From Marinoscillum sp965229915 (GTDB lineage: Bacteria > Bacteroidota > Bacteroidia > Cytophagales > Cyclobacteriaceae), in NCBI RefSeq assembly GCF_965229915.1, contig NZ_CBDDJZ010000001.1, positions 2,542,001-2,606,000 of the forward strand: 64,000 nt of DNA, read 5' to 3'. Position 1 is the stretch's first letter; each line of letters starts with the position of its first letter. Positions 15,941-25,900 of the stretch are shown here, piece after piece. The position numbers were made by a program, and so were the translations under genes. Under the pieces are notes generated by a model. That model had not been told where the DNA came from. It made no database searches and saw only the letters and a list, made by a program, of their open reading frames with translations.

Positions 15941-17611
15941 ATGAATCGACAGTGGCTTCTGCCGATTTTAATCGCTTTGCTCGGCCTCTATTCCTGCCGG
16001 GACTACACCGCTAATGAGGAGCACCTACCAATAGACGGTCTGCTTGCCCTTGCAGACAATATCCAGTTTACCCAGAGCGATACTGCTCTTGCTATTGTGC
16101 GCCAGGCGTTGGAAGAAAGCCAATCCATTGGTTATACCCACGGAATCGCACGGAGTTCCCAGCTGATGGGAGATCTCCTATACCACATAGGCGGTCTTGG
16201 TCCCGCCACCCAACATCTCAATAAGGCACTTAGCCTCTACCAGTCTGAGGGCAACCCACTGCAACAAGCTTATGTTAATCTCTCTTTGTCCAAAGTATAC
16301 CAGCGCTCTGGCAACCAAAACCAGTCTTTCCTTTACCTTCACCAGGCACGCCAGTTGTTTGGTGAGTTAAATCACGAGTTGGGGATGTCCATGGTTTTTA
16401 GCAGTCTGGGTCACTTTTATGAAAAAGCCCAGCAATACGACAGTGCGCTACAATATCAAAAACGTGCATTGACACTGCTGGAAAAAATCGGGGAGAGCGC
16501 TGGCTTGTCCGAAATCCATGACAACATTGGTAGTATCTATGAAGACCTCAATCAGTTTGATCAAGCTCAGAAACACTTCGAAATAGCACTCGAACTCAAC
16601 GAAAAAAACAACAACCAGGCCTCAGCAATCGTCAACCTCAACAACATTGGCGACACCTACCGCAAGCGTGAGCAGTATGAACAAGCCCTCAATTACAGCT
16701 TGCAAGCCCTTGATCTCGCCGAGTCTGCTAACCTCGATTACCAGATCAAAAGCGCCTGCCGAGATCTATCTAAAATCTATGAGGCACTCAGACAGCCAGA
16801 AAAGGCCCTTTCTTATCTCACCCGCAGCTATGAAATCACCGACGACCTTTTCAGCGAGCAGATTGCGGCGGAAATCGCCAACACGCAAGCCGTCTACGAA
16901 CTCGAGCAGAAGCAACAGCGGATTTCCATTCTAGAAAAAGAACAAGGTTTCAACCGAACAATCACCATTCTATCATCGACGGGAGTCTTACTGTTTCTCA
17001 TTCTGGGTGGTGCAGTTTCCTATCAGCAAAAATCCAAGAATATCAAAAAACGAAAACTCCTTGAAGCTGAAGCTACTCTTGCCAAAACGCAACTGGAAGT
17101 GACTCAATTGAGTGAACTAAAATTAAAAACCGAACTAGAGAATATAGCCCTGAAGGAAGAGCAGCTCCAGCAGGAACTCGAGCTGAAGAGCAAGTCACTG
17201 ACTAAAAGTGCTCTGCACATGATTCAAAAAAACGAGTTTCTTCATGACATCCGCAAGAAACTGAAAGATGTGCGCAAAGGAGAACCTGAGCTACAGGACA
17301 AACGCATCAAAAAGCTTATCAAGTCCATCGAACTTAACTTCAATATGGATGATGACTGGCAAGAGTTCGAAACCATTTTCCAGCAGGTTCACTCGGTGTT
17401 CTTTGAGAAACTAAAAATGCTCTATCCGAACCTTTCACCAGCTGAAGTAAGACTCTGCGCGATGCTCCGGCTCAACCTACACTCTAAGGACATGGCTGCC
17501 ATTATGGGCATCTCTCAAGACAGCCTGCGAATAGCCCGCTACAGACTCCGCAAAAAACTTGGACTGAGTAAGGGCTCGAATTTGTATTCGTTCATCATGA
17601 ATATCAGCTAA
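15941..17611 (+). CDS. TPR-containing membrane transcriptional regulator with LuxR-like HTH
   Basis: A Bacteroidota-type one-component regulator. It has a signal peptide with a lipobox-like GLYSC (Cys19), tetratricopeptide repeats over about residues 45-310 (for example QYDSALQYQKRALTLLEK), one transmembrane helix at about 337-360, a long coiled coil, and a C-terminal HTH (LSPAEVRLCAMLRLNLHSKD followed by AAIMGISQDSLRIARYRLRKKLGL) of the LuxR/GerE kind. The TPR part would sense something in the periplasm and the HTH would act in the cytoplasm. It lies 210 bp upstream of a TonB receptor-phytase-phosphatase operon in the same direction, so it probably controls that operon, perhaps in response to phosphate or phytate supply (inference). 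Confidence 0.8.
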   Translation: MNRQWLLPILIALLGLYSCRDYTANEEHLPIDGLLALADNIQFTQSDTALAIVRQALEESQSIGYTHGIARSSQLMGDLLYHIGGLGPATQHLNKALSLYQSEGNPLQQAYVNLSLSKVYQRSGNQNQSFLYLHQARQLFGELNHELGMSMVFSSLGHFYEKAQQYDSALQYQKRALTLLEKIGESAGLSEIHDNIGSIYEDLNQFDQAQKHFEIALELNEKNNNQASAIVNLNNIGDTYRKREQYEQALNYSLQALDLAESANLDYQIKSACRDLSKIYEALRQPEKALSYLTRSYEITDDLFSEQIAAEIANTQAVYELEQKQQRISILEKEQGFNRTITILSSTGVLLFLILGGAVSYQQKSKNIKKRKLLEAEATLAKTQLEVTQLSELKLKTELENIALKEEQLQQELELKSKSLTKSALHMIQKNEFLHDIRKKLKDVRKGEPELQDKRIKKLIKSIELNFNMDDDWQEFETIFQQVHSVFFEKLKMLYPNLSPAEVRLCAMLRLNLHSKDMAAIMGISQDSLRIARYRLRKKLGLSKGSNLYSFIMNIS

Positions 17612-17699
17612 AACATGAATTCGCAGATAACTTGTAAAAGAGTCATATTAATACAGAATTAACATTTAGCACATTGATATACTGATAGTTACAAAATCT

Positions 17700-17749
17700 T
17701 GTTGCCTTTTTGTTGACCCTTACTTACCCCTATGTTGCTGTTTTGTTGA
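17700..17749 (+). promoter_or_regulatory. Promoter with 17-bp direct repeat before the phytate operon
   Basis: TGTTGCCTTTTTGTTGA (17700-17716) and TGTTGCTGTTTTGTTGA (17733-17749) are direct repeats with two mismatches, 33 bp apart start to start, which is three helical turns. The arrangement TTTG, 18 bases, TATGTTGC also resembles a Bacteroidota -33/-7 promoter. The repeats may be an operator for the adjacent TPR-HTH regulator. Confidence 0.5.
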
Positions 17750-17821
17750 TAGGGCTTTCACACCCAGTTAATACGCCAAATCTACATTGGCACCACGAAA
17801 CAAAACACTGACAAACAACCG

Positions 17822-20638
17822 ATGAAAAAACAACTACTTATCACATCACTTTGCTTGCTATCAGCTGTGTTGCTCAACGCACAGGCAAGCTTAAAGGGAC
17901 GCGTATTAGACGAGAATGGTTTGGGTCTGCCGGGTGCTACCATTCAGGTAACTGACCTGGCTAACGTGGGAGGCATCTCTGATGCAGATGGATTTTACCT
18001 TATTCAAAACCTACCGGAAGGACCACACACCGTAAAGATCTCCTTTATAGGATATGCCGCTATCGAAAAGGAAGTAACTCTAAGTAGTGGAATCAACGAA
18101 TTGGATACGGATATGGAACCCGGTGTGATCATCGGAGATGGCGTGCTGGTACTTGGTGATCGACTGAAAGGTCAGGCCAAAGCCCTGAACCAGCAGCGAA
18201 CCAATGAAAACATCACCAATGTAGTAGCTGCAGACCAGATCGGACGGTTTCCAGATGCGAACGTAGGAGATGCCATGAAGCGTATCCCGGGCATCACCAT
18301 GCAGGGAGATCAGGGCGAGGCACGAAACATTATCATCCGTGGACTTGCGCCTCAGCTGAATTCAGTTATGATCAACGGAAACAGAATTCCGTCAGCTGAA
18401 GGAGATAATCGAAACATTCAGATGGACCTGATTCCTTCAGATATGATCCAGATGATCGAAGTGAATAAAGCCATCACTCCAGACATGGATGCAGATGCCA
18501 TTGGTGGATCGGTGAATTTGGTCACCCGTTCGAATCCTTCAGGAGAGCGTATCTCAGGAACTCTGGCCAGTGGTTACAACGCACTATCTCAACAGCCTAT
18601 TTGGACAGGCGCTTTCATCTACGGTAACCGATTCCTAAACAACAAACTGGGAGCAGTAGCTTCCCTGTCTTACAACAACCACGACTTTGGCTCCGACAAT
18701 GTGGAAGCTGAATGGGCAGAAGGAGATAATGGTGCATTTATCGAAGAGTTTCAGATCAGAACTTATGAGGTCCAGCGAATCAGAAGAAGTGCTTCACTGA
18801 ATTTGGATTATGAATTTAACAAAAAGCATAAAATCTTCCTAAATGGCATGTACAACTGGCGAGATGACTGGGAAAATCGTTACCGACTGGTATTAGCGGA
18901 AATTGAGGTACCTGATGCCAATGGTGTATCATTCGTAGGCGCTCTGGAAAGAGAAACCAAAGGTGGAATCGGCAATGATCGTGTGGACTACAGCAGACTG
19001 GAAGATCAGCGGGTAAGAACCTTCTCATTGGGCGGTGAGCACCTATTTGGAAACGCAGAACTTACCTGGATGGGAGCCTGGTCACGTGCCTCTGAAGAAC
19101 GTCCGAATGAGCGCTATGTAGTCTATACTGCAGAACCAGAAGTGGAAGTAGACGGTGAAGATGAAGCGCAAGGCATTCTCTTTTACCAGGACATATCCAA
19201 CCCAAGAAAACCACGATTCACTGGAGCTCCTGGTGATGGGTTCTCTTATGGTGGCAATGACCCTGAAGTAACCGGACTTTCACTATTTGAACTGGATGAG
19301 ATCACTGAAGAAGAGCAGTACACTCAGGAGACAGATATCAACGGAAGAATTGACCTGAAATTACCAATCGCACAGAAAGGCTACATCAAACTAGGAACCA
19401 GATATCGATTCAAAGAAAAGGAAAGAAATAACTCTTCTTTCTTTGAATACAGTTTCCTCAATGATGAGTTTGAGACATTGGATCAGGTACCTCTTCTAAA
19501 CAAAACCGACAAAGGATTCTTGCCTGGAGAACAGTATGCGTCGGGTTCATTTGCCTCCAACATTTGGCTCGGTGATCTGGATCTTGGCAATGCTGGAAGA
19601 TTTGAAAGTGAGTCCAAACCAGACGAATACCTGGCTGAAAACTACCTGGCGACTGAAACCATCATTGCGGGCTATGCCATGGCAAAGTATGACTTGACTC
19701 CAACTTTGAGTACCACGGTTGGTGTCCGAATTGAAAATACTTCATTGGAATACACTGGAAACGAAGTAGAAAATGAAGAGGACTTTGTGCGCTCCATCAC
19801 AAATACTGACAGCTACACCAACTTCCTTCCCGGTGTACATTTCAAATACAACGCTACCGACAACCTGGTGCTAAGAGCAGCATGGACCAACTCTTTGGCC
19901 AGACCAAATTACTTCGACCTGGTGCCTTATGTTGACAACCGCCCGGATGATGAAGAGATCTTTTTGGGTAACCCAGAGTTGGAGCCTACCACTTCCATGA
20001 ATATTGACTTCATGGCTGAGAATTATTTTGAGTCGATCGGTTTGATTTCATTTGGCTATTTCAACAAGAACATCGACGGATTCATCTACGTGCAGGCCTC
20101 TGAAAATGCAGATGGTTTTGAGGTGTACCAGCCTCAAAATGGCGGTACTGGTACAATTAACGGTATCGAAACCTCTTTCCAACGTCAGCTAGACTTTTTG
20201 CCGGGAGCGCTAAAAGGATTGGGAGTATACCTCAACTATACCTACACCAACTCCAGTGCAGATGGTGTAGCCAACGAAGATGGCGAAGAGCGTGAGGAAC
20301 TGGGTCTTCCTGGCACTGCCAAGAACCTTTTCAACGCTTCTCTTTCGTTCGAAACCAAAAAGCTGATCATCAGAGCTTCATTGAATTACTCTGGAGACTA
20401 CATCGATGAAGTAGGTGGTGAAGCATTCACTGACAGGTACTACGACGAGCAAATGTTCCTGGACATCAATGCCTCTTATGCATTTACGAACAACTGGAGA
20501 TTCTTTGTGGAGGCCAATAACCTCACCAACCAGCCATTGAGATACTATCAGGGTGTTCAGGACAGAACCATGCAGATGGAATATTACAATGCCCGTTTCA
20601 ACGCGGGAGTGAAATTCGACCTGTTCAACAGTAAATAA
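17822..20638 (+). CDS. TonB-dependent outer-membrane receptor, phytate locus
   Basis: A 938-residue receptor. It has a signal peptide (about 1-22), a carboxypeptidase-regulatory-like domain (about 23-95, LKGRVLDENGLGLPGATIQV), a plug domain (about 128-235, with GDAMKRIPGITMQGDQGEA and IIIRGL) and a 22-strand type barrel up to the C terminus. It shows the TonB-dependent receptor family features DADAIGGSVNLVTR and NLTNQPLRYYQG. The receptor imports a substrate across the outer membrane using TonB energy; the phytase and acid phosphatase genes that follow suggest a phosphorylated inositol or its products. A hairpin separates it from the phytase gene. Confidence 0.9.
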   Translation: MKKQLLITSLCLLSAVLLNAQASLKGRVLDENGLGLPGATIQVTDLANVGGISDADGFYLIQNLPEGPHTVKISFIGYAAIEKEVTLSSGINELDTDMEPGVIIGDGVLVLGDRLKGQAKALNQQRTNENITNVVAADQIGRFPDANVGDAMKRIPGITMQGDQGEARNIIIRGLAPQLNSVMINGNRIPSAEGDNRNIQMDLIPSDMIQMIEVNKAITPDMDADAIGGSVNLVTRSNPSGERISGTLASGYNALSQQPIWTGAFIYGNRFLNNKLGAVASLSYNNHDFGSDNVEAEWAEGDNGAFIEEFQIRTYEVQRIRRSASLNLDYEFNKKHKIFLNGMYNWRDDWENRYRLVLAEIEVPDANGVSFVGALERETKGGIGNDRVDYSRLEDQRVRTFSLGGEHLFGNAELTWMGAWSRASEERPNERYVVYTAEPEVEVDGEDEAQGILFYQDISNPRKPRFTGAPGDGFSYGGNDPEVTGLSLFELDEITEEEQYTQETDINGRIDLKLPIAQKGYIKLGTRYRFKEKERNNSSFFEYSFLNDEFETLDQVPLLNKTDKGFLPGEQYASGSFASNIWLGDLDLGNAGRFESESKPDEYLAENYLATETIIAGYAMAKYDLTPTLSTTVGVRIENTSLEYTGNEVENEEDFVRSITNTDSYTNFLPGVHFKYNATDNLVLRAAWTNSLARPNYFDLVPYVDNRPDDEEIFLGNPELEPTTSMNIDFMAENYFESIGLISFGYFNKNIDGFIYVQASENADGFEVYQPQNGGTGTINGIETSFQRQLDFLPGALKGLGVYLNYTYTNSSADGVANEDGEEREELGLPGTAKNLFNASLSFETKKLIIRASLNYSGDYIDEVGGEAFTDRYYDEQMFLDINASYAFTNNWRFFVEANNLTNQPLRYYQGVQDRTMQMEYYNARFNAGVKFDLFNSK

Positions 20639-20653
20639 ATAACCTAACCAAAA

Positions 20654-20686
20654 TGGGTATCTCGTTCTCGGGATACCCACATTTTT
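20654..20686 (+). terminator. Intercistronic hairpin, possible attenuator
   Basis: TGGGTATC (20654-20661) pairs with GATACCCA (20672-20679), followed by CATTTTT. It lies between the receptor and phytase genes and could lower expression of the downstream genes relative to the receptor or protect the 3' end of the receptor message. Confidence 0.6.
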
Positions 20687-20699
20687 AAAATCCAACTCA

Positions 20700-21755
20700 A
20701 TGAAGTATTGCATTTATGCAGCTGTAGGTTTAGTGCTAGCAGCATGTGGTTCTAAACAACCAGAACTTGCTCGGGTGCAACCGAAATATGTAACCGATAC
20801 GGTCAGCTATGACAGTGACGATCCAGCCATCTGGATCAACAAAGAAGACCCAGCCAACAGCTTAATTCTTGGAACAGACAAACAAGAACTGGACGGTGGG
20901 TTATATGCCTTTGATTTAAAGGGAAAGAAACTAACGGATCGACAAGCGTATCCGCTAGATCGACCCAATAATGTGGATCTGGCTTATGATGTCACCATCG
21001 GAGCAGATACCTTCGATGTAGCCGTGGTTACCGAACGCGGAAAAGGACAGATTCGAGTGTTCAGTCTTCCAGACCTGACGCCACTTGATAATGGAGGAAT
21101 ACCCGTATTCGTGGATGACAGTGTGAACAACAAAGTAATGGGTGTCGCCCTTTACAAACGACCCACCGACGGTAAACTCTTTGCTATTGTGAGTAGAAAA
21201 GAGGGGACCGCCAATACAAACCAGTACCTGTACCAATATGAACTGAAAAGTGATAGTGTAGCTATCTATGGAGAATTGGTCAGGAAGTTTGGTCAGTTTA
21301 GCGGCACCAAGGAAATAGAAGCTGTGGCTGTTGATACCGAACTTGGTTATGTCTATTATTCTGATGAACACTATGCGGTACGGAAATACTTTGCGGACCC
21401 TGACAAAGGAGATGAAGAACTTGCTCAGTTTGCCCTAAATGGGTTTGCGGATGATCGGGAAGGAATCTCGATTTATAAAACAGGACCTAAGACGGGTTAC
21501 ATTCTCGTTTCAGATCAAGGAGCGAATCAGTTTCAGGTGTTTCCAAGAGAAGGTTCTCCAGAAAACCCTCATGACCATCGCGTGATCGCTACCATCCCAG
21601 TCACAGCTATGTCGAGCGATGGATCAGAGGCTACTTCTATGGCACTAGGGGAAGATTTTCCGAAAGGCCTGTTTGTGGCCATGTCTGACAACAAGACCTT
21701 TGAAATCTACGACTGGCGCGATCTGGAAAAGCACATTACTCAATCAATACAATAG
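20700..21755 (+). CDS. Beta-propeller phytase, lipoprotein
   Basis: A 3-phytase of the beta-propeller (BPP, Bacillus PhyC-like) family. The diagnostic DDPAIW (40-45) is present, followed by PLDRPNNVDLAYDV, IEAVAVDTELGYVYYSDEHY and DREGISIY...GYILVSDQGANQF, which supply calcium and phosphate ligands. Calcium-dependent hydrolysis of phytate releases phosphate. A lipobox LAAC (Cys16) shows it is anchored to a membrane, probably the outer membrane. Length 351 is normal for a single-domain BPP. The gene lies between a TonB receptor and a purple-acid-type phosphatase, the usual marine Bacteroidota phytate-utilisation arrangement. Confidence 0.93.
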   Translation: MKYCIYAAVGLVLAACGSKQPELARVQPKYVTDTVSYDSDDPAIWINKEDPANSLILGTDKQELDGGLYAFDLKGKKLTDRQAYPLDRPNNVDLAYDVTIGADTFDVAVVTERGKGQIRVFSLPDLTPLDNGGIPVFVDDSVNNKVMGVALYKRPTDGKLFAIVSRKEGTANTNQYLYQYELKSDSVAIYGELVRKFGQFSGTKEIEAVAVDTELGYVYYSDEHYAVRKYFADPDKGDEELAQFALNGFADDREGISIYKTGPKTGYILVSDQGANQFQVFPREGSPENPHDHRVIATIPVTAMSSDGSEATSMALGEDFPKGLFVAMSDNKTFEIYDWRDLEKHITQSIQ

Positions 21756-21773
21756 TTTTTCTCTAATACCTCA

Positions 21774-21808
21774 AAGGGCTTCCATTGATTTGGGAGCCCT
21801 TATTTTTA
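21774..21808 (+). terminator. Terminator-like hairpin between phytase and phosphatase
   Basis: AAGGGCTTCC (21774-21783) pairs with GGGAGCCCTT (21792-21801), with one G-T pair, followed by ATTTTT. The phosphatase start follows within 20 bp, so partial termination or processing is more likely than a full stop. Confidence 0.6.
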
Positions 21809-21818
21809 CCACTTTCCT

Positions 21819-22772
21819 ATGAAGAAACTTATCTATATCACACTCATTCTGACATTTTTCGCCTGTCAGCCCACCAAATCTCCTGAAAAATCCGTGCCTC
21901 AGTTATCGGAAGACTTCCAGGAAATAGAAGATGCCTACTATGTCTACACCATTGGGGACTGGGGCAGAAATGGCGAAGATGGCCAGCAGGAATTGGCAGA
22001 CATGATGGGAATTGCCGCCAGGAAAATAGAGCCAGAGTTCATCATTGCCACAGGAGATAATTTTTACCCCAATGGAGTGGCCAGTGTACAAGATCCACTT
22101 TGGCAGTCTTCCTATGAGGAAGTCTACTCCGCACATTCACTCAATGTAGACTGGTACGTAGTGCTGGGCAATCACGACTATCGGGGCAATCCACAAGCCG
22201 AAGTGGACTACACGAACATCAGCCGAAGGTGGAACATGCCCTCGCGCTACTTCCATAAAGACATTACCACAGACGATGGTGCCTCTATTCGGTTGGTATT
22301 TATTGACACTTCGCCACTGAATGACGAATACTATCATGAGGAAAAATACAAAGATAAAGTCATCGGACAGGATACAACGGCCCAGCTTCAGTGGATGGAT
22401 AGTTTGCTAGCCGAGAAATTTGACTGGAAAATTGTAGTAGGGCATCATCCACTCTACTCAGGAGGCAAAAGGATTGACGATCAAAACTTCGTGCGTCCTC
22501 ATCTCGAACCAAGATTTGAAAAGTTCGGTGTGCATGCCTACCTGGCAGGGCATGAGCATGACTTGCAGCACATCAAACCAGCTGACAAAGTCACCCATCA
22601 TTTCATCTCCGGAGCAGGATCGGAAGTGCGACCAACAGGGATGTTGGAGTCTTCACTTTTTGCTGAATCAATTCAAGGTTTTTTATCCACAGCCATCACC
22701 AAAGACTCGCTCTACTTTGAGTTTGTGAGCTATGAGGGAAACAGACTCTATCAGTTTTCTCAGAAAAAATAG
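21819..22772 (+). CDS. Tartrate-resistant/purple acid phosphatase-type lipoprotein
   Basis: A metallophosphoesterase of the purple acid phosphatase (ACP5-like) group. Motifs in order: GDWGRNG, GDNFYPNG, GNHDYRGN, VVGHHPLYS and AGHEHDLQ. The Tyr next to GDNFY matches the metal-ligand position that gives these enzymes their colour. A lipobox FFAC (Cys16) anchors it to the membrane. It would remove phosphate from the inositol phosphates made by the adjacent phytase. 317 residues is typical. A strong terminator follows at 22796. Confidence 0.9.
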   Translation: MKKLIYITLILTFFACQPTKSPEKSVPQLSEDFQEIEDAYYVYTIGDWGRNGEDGQQELADMMGIAARKIEPEFIIATGDNFYPNGVASVQDPLWQSSYEEVYSAHSLNVDWYVVLGNHDYRGNPQAEVDYTNISRRWNMPSRYFHKDITTDDGASIRLVFIDTSPLNDEYYHEEKYKDKVIGQDTTAQLQWMDSLLAEKFDWKIVVGHHPLYSGGKRIDDQNFVRPHLEPRFEKFGVHAYLAGHEHDLQHIKPADKVTHHFISGAGSEVRPTGMLESSLFAESIQGFLSTAITKDSLYFEFVSYEGNRLYQFSQKK

Positions 22773-22795
22773 CCATTCCTCTCACTACAAAAAAT

Positions 22796-22823
22796 AAGGG
22801 CAGCCACCTGGGACTGCCCTTTT
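22796..22823 (+). terminator. Terminator of the phytate operon
   Basis: AAGGGCAG (22796-22803) pairs with CTGCCCTT (22814-22821), followed by TT. It ends the plus-strand phytate operon. Just right of it lies a 12-bp perfect palindrome CGCCAGCTGGCG (22831-22842). Confidence 0.75.
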
Positions 22824-22870
22824 GCAAATCCGCCAGCTGGCGTACTTGCTGCCTTAGTTTTATATACAAG

Positions 22871-22922
22871 TTTTTCTTTTTTACCCTTCCCGATAGCTAT
22901 CGGGACTAAAGGGAAAGAAAAA
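22871..22922 (-). terminator. Terminator of the adhesin gene with a perfect 16-bp palindrome
   Basis: CCCGATAGCTATCGGG (22889-22904) is a perfect palindrome flanked by TTTTTCTTT (22871-22879) and AAAGAAAAA (22914-22922), giving a long stem with a T-rich 3' arm on the minus strand. It ends the giant adhesin gene. The central palindrome looks like a dispersed intergenic repeat of this genome group, but only one copy is in the window. Confidence 0.7.
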
Positions 22923-22946
22923 CAATGAGTACTGATTTAGTATCAA

Positions 22947-25900
22947 TTACTTCTTAATCAGCTTCCTCAAAGAAACCCCATCTGCATTTCGGATTTCCAT
23001 CAGGTAGATGCTCTCTTTTAGGGTTTCTACATTCAGCTCTATTTCATTGGTAAATGATCGCTCGGTAATGACCGTTCCTTTCAGATCCATGATGCGAATA
23101 GAAGCTTCACCAGTCACCTGCACGTTGACAAAACTGGTAGCCGGATTCGGGTAAACGGATAGTTCAATTTCATCTTCAGCGCCGAGTACTTCTACCACAG
23201 AAACAGTAATAGAAACACCCTCTTCACTCACGACAGCCGTTACGTCCAGCGATGATTGATTTTCATCAAAGGTGACTGTAGAATTACCTAAATCAACAGG
23301 AACGCCATCTATATTAACTACCAGTTGATATTCACCATTCGGAATCCCATTGATCTCAAACGCTCCGTTTTCATCTGTAACCACTTCGGTCATGATCCTT
23401 TCATCTGAAGTACGAATCAGGAAGACTGAGACACCTACAATAGGCGTGCCTTGCAGGATGCGCCCCTGAACAATTCGTCCACCACCATTCTCACCTTCGA
23501 TCACCGCACCGCTGATCTTACCTTCTCCGTTGAGCAGGTTCTCCTGGGCTTTCGCAATCATCTTGATGTTCTGCTCTGATCTATTTTCTGTATGCTTGGT
23601 TGAGGAAGAAGACTGCACGGTATTGCCAAGATAAGTGCGGAAATAATCATCCAAAGCCGTAGGAATAACCGAGACAAAGTACTCTTTAGCCGGTATATCG
23701 GCATAATAGGTTCCATCTGCTTCCAGTGGCAAATCTAATGGATCAGTGTTCTGATTTTCTCTTACCCTCACATAGCCTGCTGAAAATGCTTCGTCATTTT
23801 CATCTACTATTACACCCTCGATGAAGATTTCAGGGTCTTGCTCTTTGAACCAAGCGTGGATAGGATAACCCGTCTCCTGATCCATTTGCCAAACTTCACT
23901 TTCTCCATTTATGGTTTCTCCAGTAAAGTCCCACCCTGTCTCAATGAATGTCTTTAGACGTTGCATTTCAACAGTTGTTTTAGCAGTACCTGCCTCTACA
24001 AGTACCTGGTCATTAACATCTGAATCCCAAAAGGAATTACGGATCGTTCCGTCAGAATAACCCACTAGAGCACCAATATAATCCATATAATCTGCATCCA
24101 GTATCTCCCCTGCAGCGTACGAATTTTCAATCGTTCCTGCATTTGCACCAACCAGGCCACCAACAAATTGTGCTCCCTCAAGTGTATTATCCATAGATAC
24201 CAATGAATAACTATTGGATATAGTACCCAGATTAGTCCCTACCAAGCCACCAGTGTATACAGTGGAATTGGCAACTGGATTAATGGTACCAGTAACAAAG
24301 CATTCTCTAACTGTTCCATAATTATAATAAACTAAGCCAGCACCATAGCAATTATTTAAGTCTACCACGCCGAGGCGTTCAATGACAGCCTCGGTTGAAG
24401 TATATAAGAATATGGATGTCAAAGTTAGATCAGTGCTACTTCTATTGTTTGAAATTACATGTCCGTTACCATCATAAATACCTGAAAACATAATCTCCAA
24501 AGGATCTTCCTCAGATAGAATACTCCCATCAGGAATGTTTAATGCAGTAGCCCCAACCAGACTGATGTCATTCATCTGTCGGAAATGAAGACCAAGGTCC
24601 TCTTCAGACACACTCAAATGACGTAGCTCACTCTCTGCGGTTATTAGGTAGGGTGATTCTGCTGTTCCATTCCCTCCGCTGTAATCAAAGCGATCCGTAA
24701 TGGACACTGCAATTTCAACCGTGCTAGTCAGCCCCACATTATCAGTAGCGGTCAGATCCAACTTGAAAATATTATCACCATCACTATCTAGTGGAGTCTC
24801 AAAATCAGGAATGGTCAGAAAACTGATTTCATTGCCATTGGCCAGGCTAAACAACGCTTCATCTTTATCGGTACCAAGCGTGAAGGTCACTTCTTCATCT
24901 GCCGTAGCAGTGTAGGCTACTCCTGTGCCATCTTCTACGAAATCAACGGCCAACTCTGATGTGATAGATGGTGCAGTATCATCAACATTAGTTACTGTTA
25001 TTGTGACACTCAAAACCGATTGTCTTTCTGTATTATCTGTGGCAACTACCTCAACCAAATACACATTATCCTTATCCGCATCCTGAGGATCTTCAAAATC
25101 AGGGGTTGCCTTAAAAGTCAACACTCCTTCCGTGTTGATTGAGAATAGATCCCCATCAGTCCCAGCTAAGCCCCAGGTTACCTCCTGGCTGGAAGTATAA
25201 GTGCTTGACGAAAAAGAGTTTTCCTCCCAGCTCAACAGGCTTTCTCCACCAATCTCAGCAGGACAAATTGGTTGATGCGCAAACAGGCGCGGGTACCCGC
25301 TGCATCCGACTCCATTGTCCATAATCCAAACAGGATCAATGTTATTGTCAGGATCACCTATGAAATCCCAACCAACATCTTCAAATGTGCTTTGATTAAA
25401 TAACTCGAACGTTGTTTTAGCGGTACCAAGTCCTGCCGGTACGCCGCTGACATCTGAATCCCAAAAGGAATTACGGATCGTTCCGTCAGAATAACCCACT
25501 AGAGCACCAATATAATCCATATAATCTGCATCCAGTATCTCCCCTGCAGCGTACGAATTTTCAATCGTTCCTGCATTTGCACCAACCAGGCCACCAACAA
25601 ATTGTGCTCCCTCAAGTGTATTATCCATAGATACCAATGAATAACTATTGGATATGGTACCCAGATTAGTCCCTACCAAGCCACCAGTGTATACAGTGGA
25701 ATTGGCAACTGGATTAATGGTACCAGTAACAAAGCATTCTCTAACTGTTCCATAATTATAATAAACTAAGCCAGCACCATAGCAATTATTTAAGTCTACC
25801 ACGCCGAGGCGTTCAATGACAGCCTCGGTTGAAGTATATAAGAATATGGATGTCAAAGTTAGATCAGTGCTACTTCTATTGTTTGAAATTACATGTCCGT

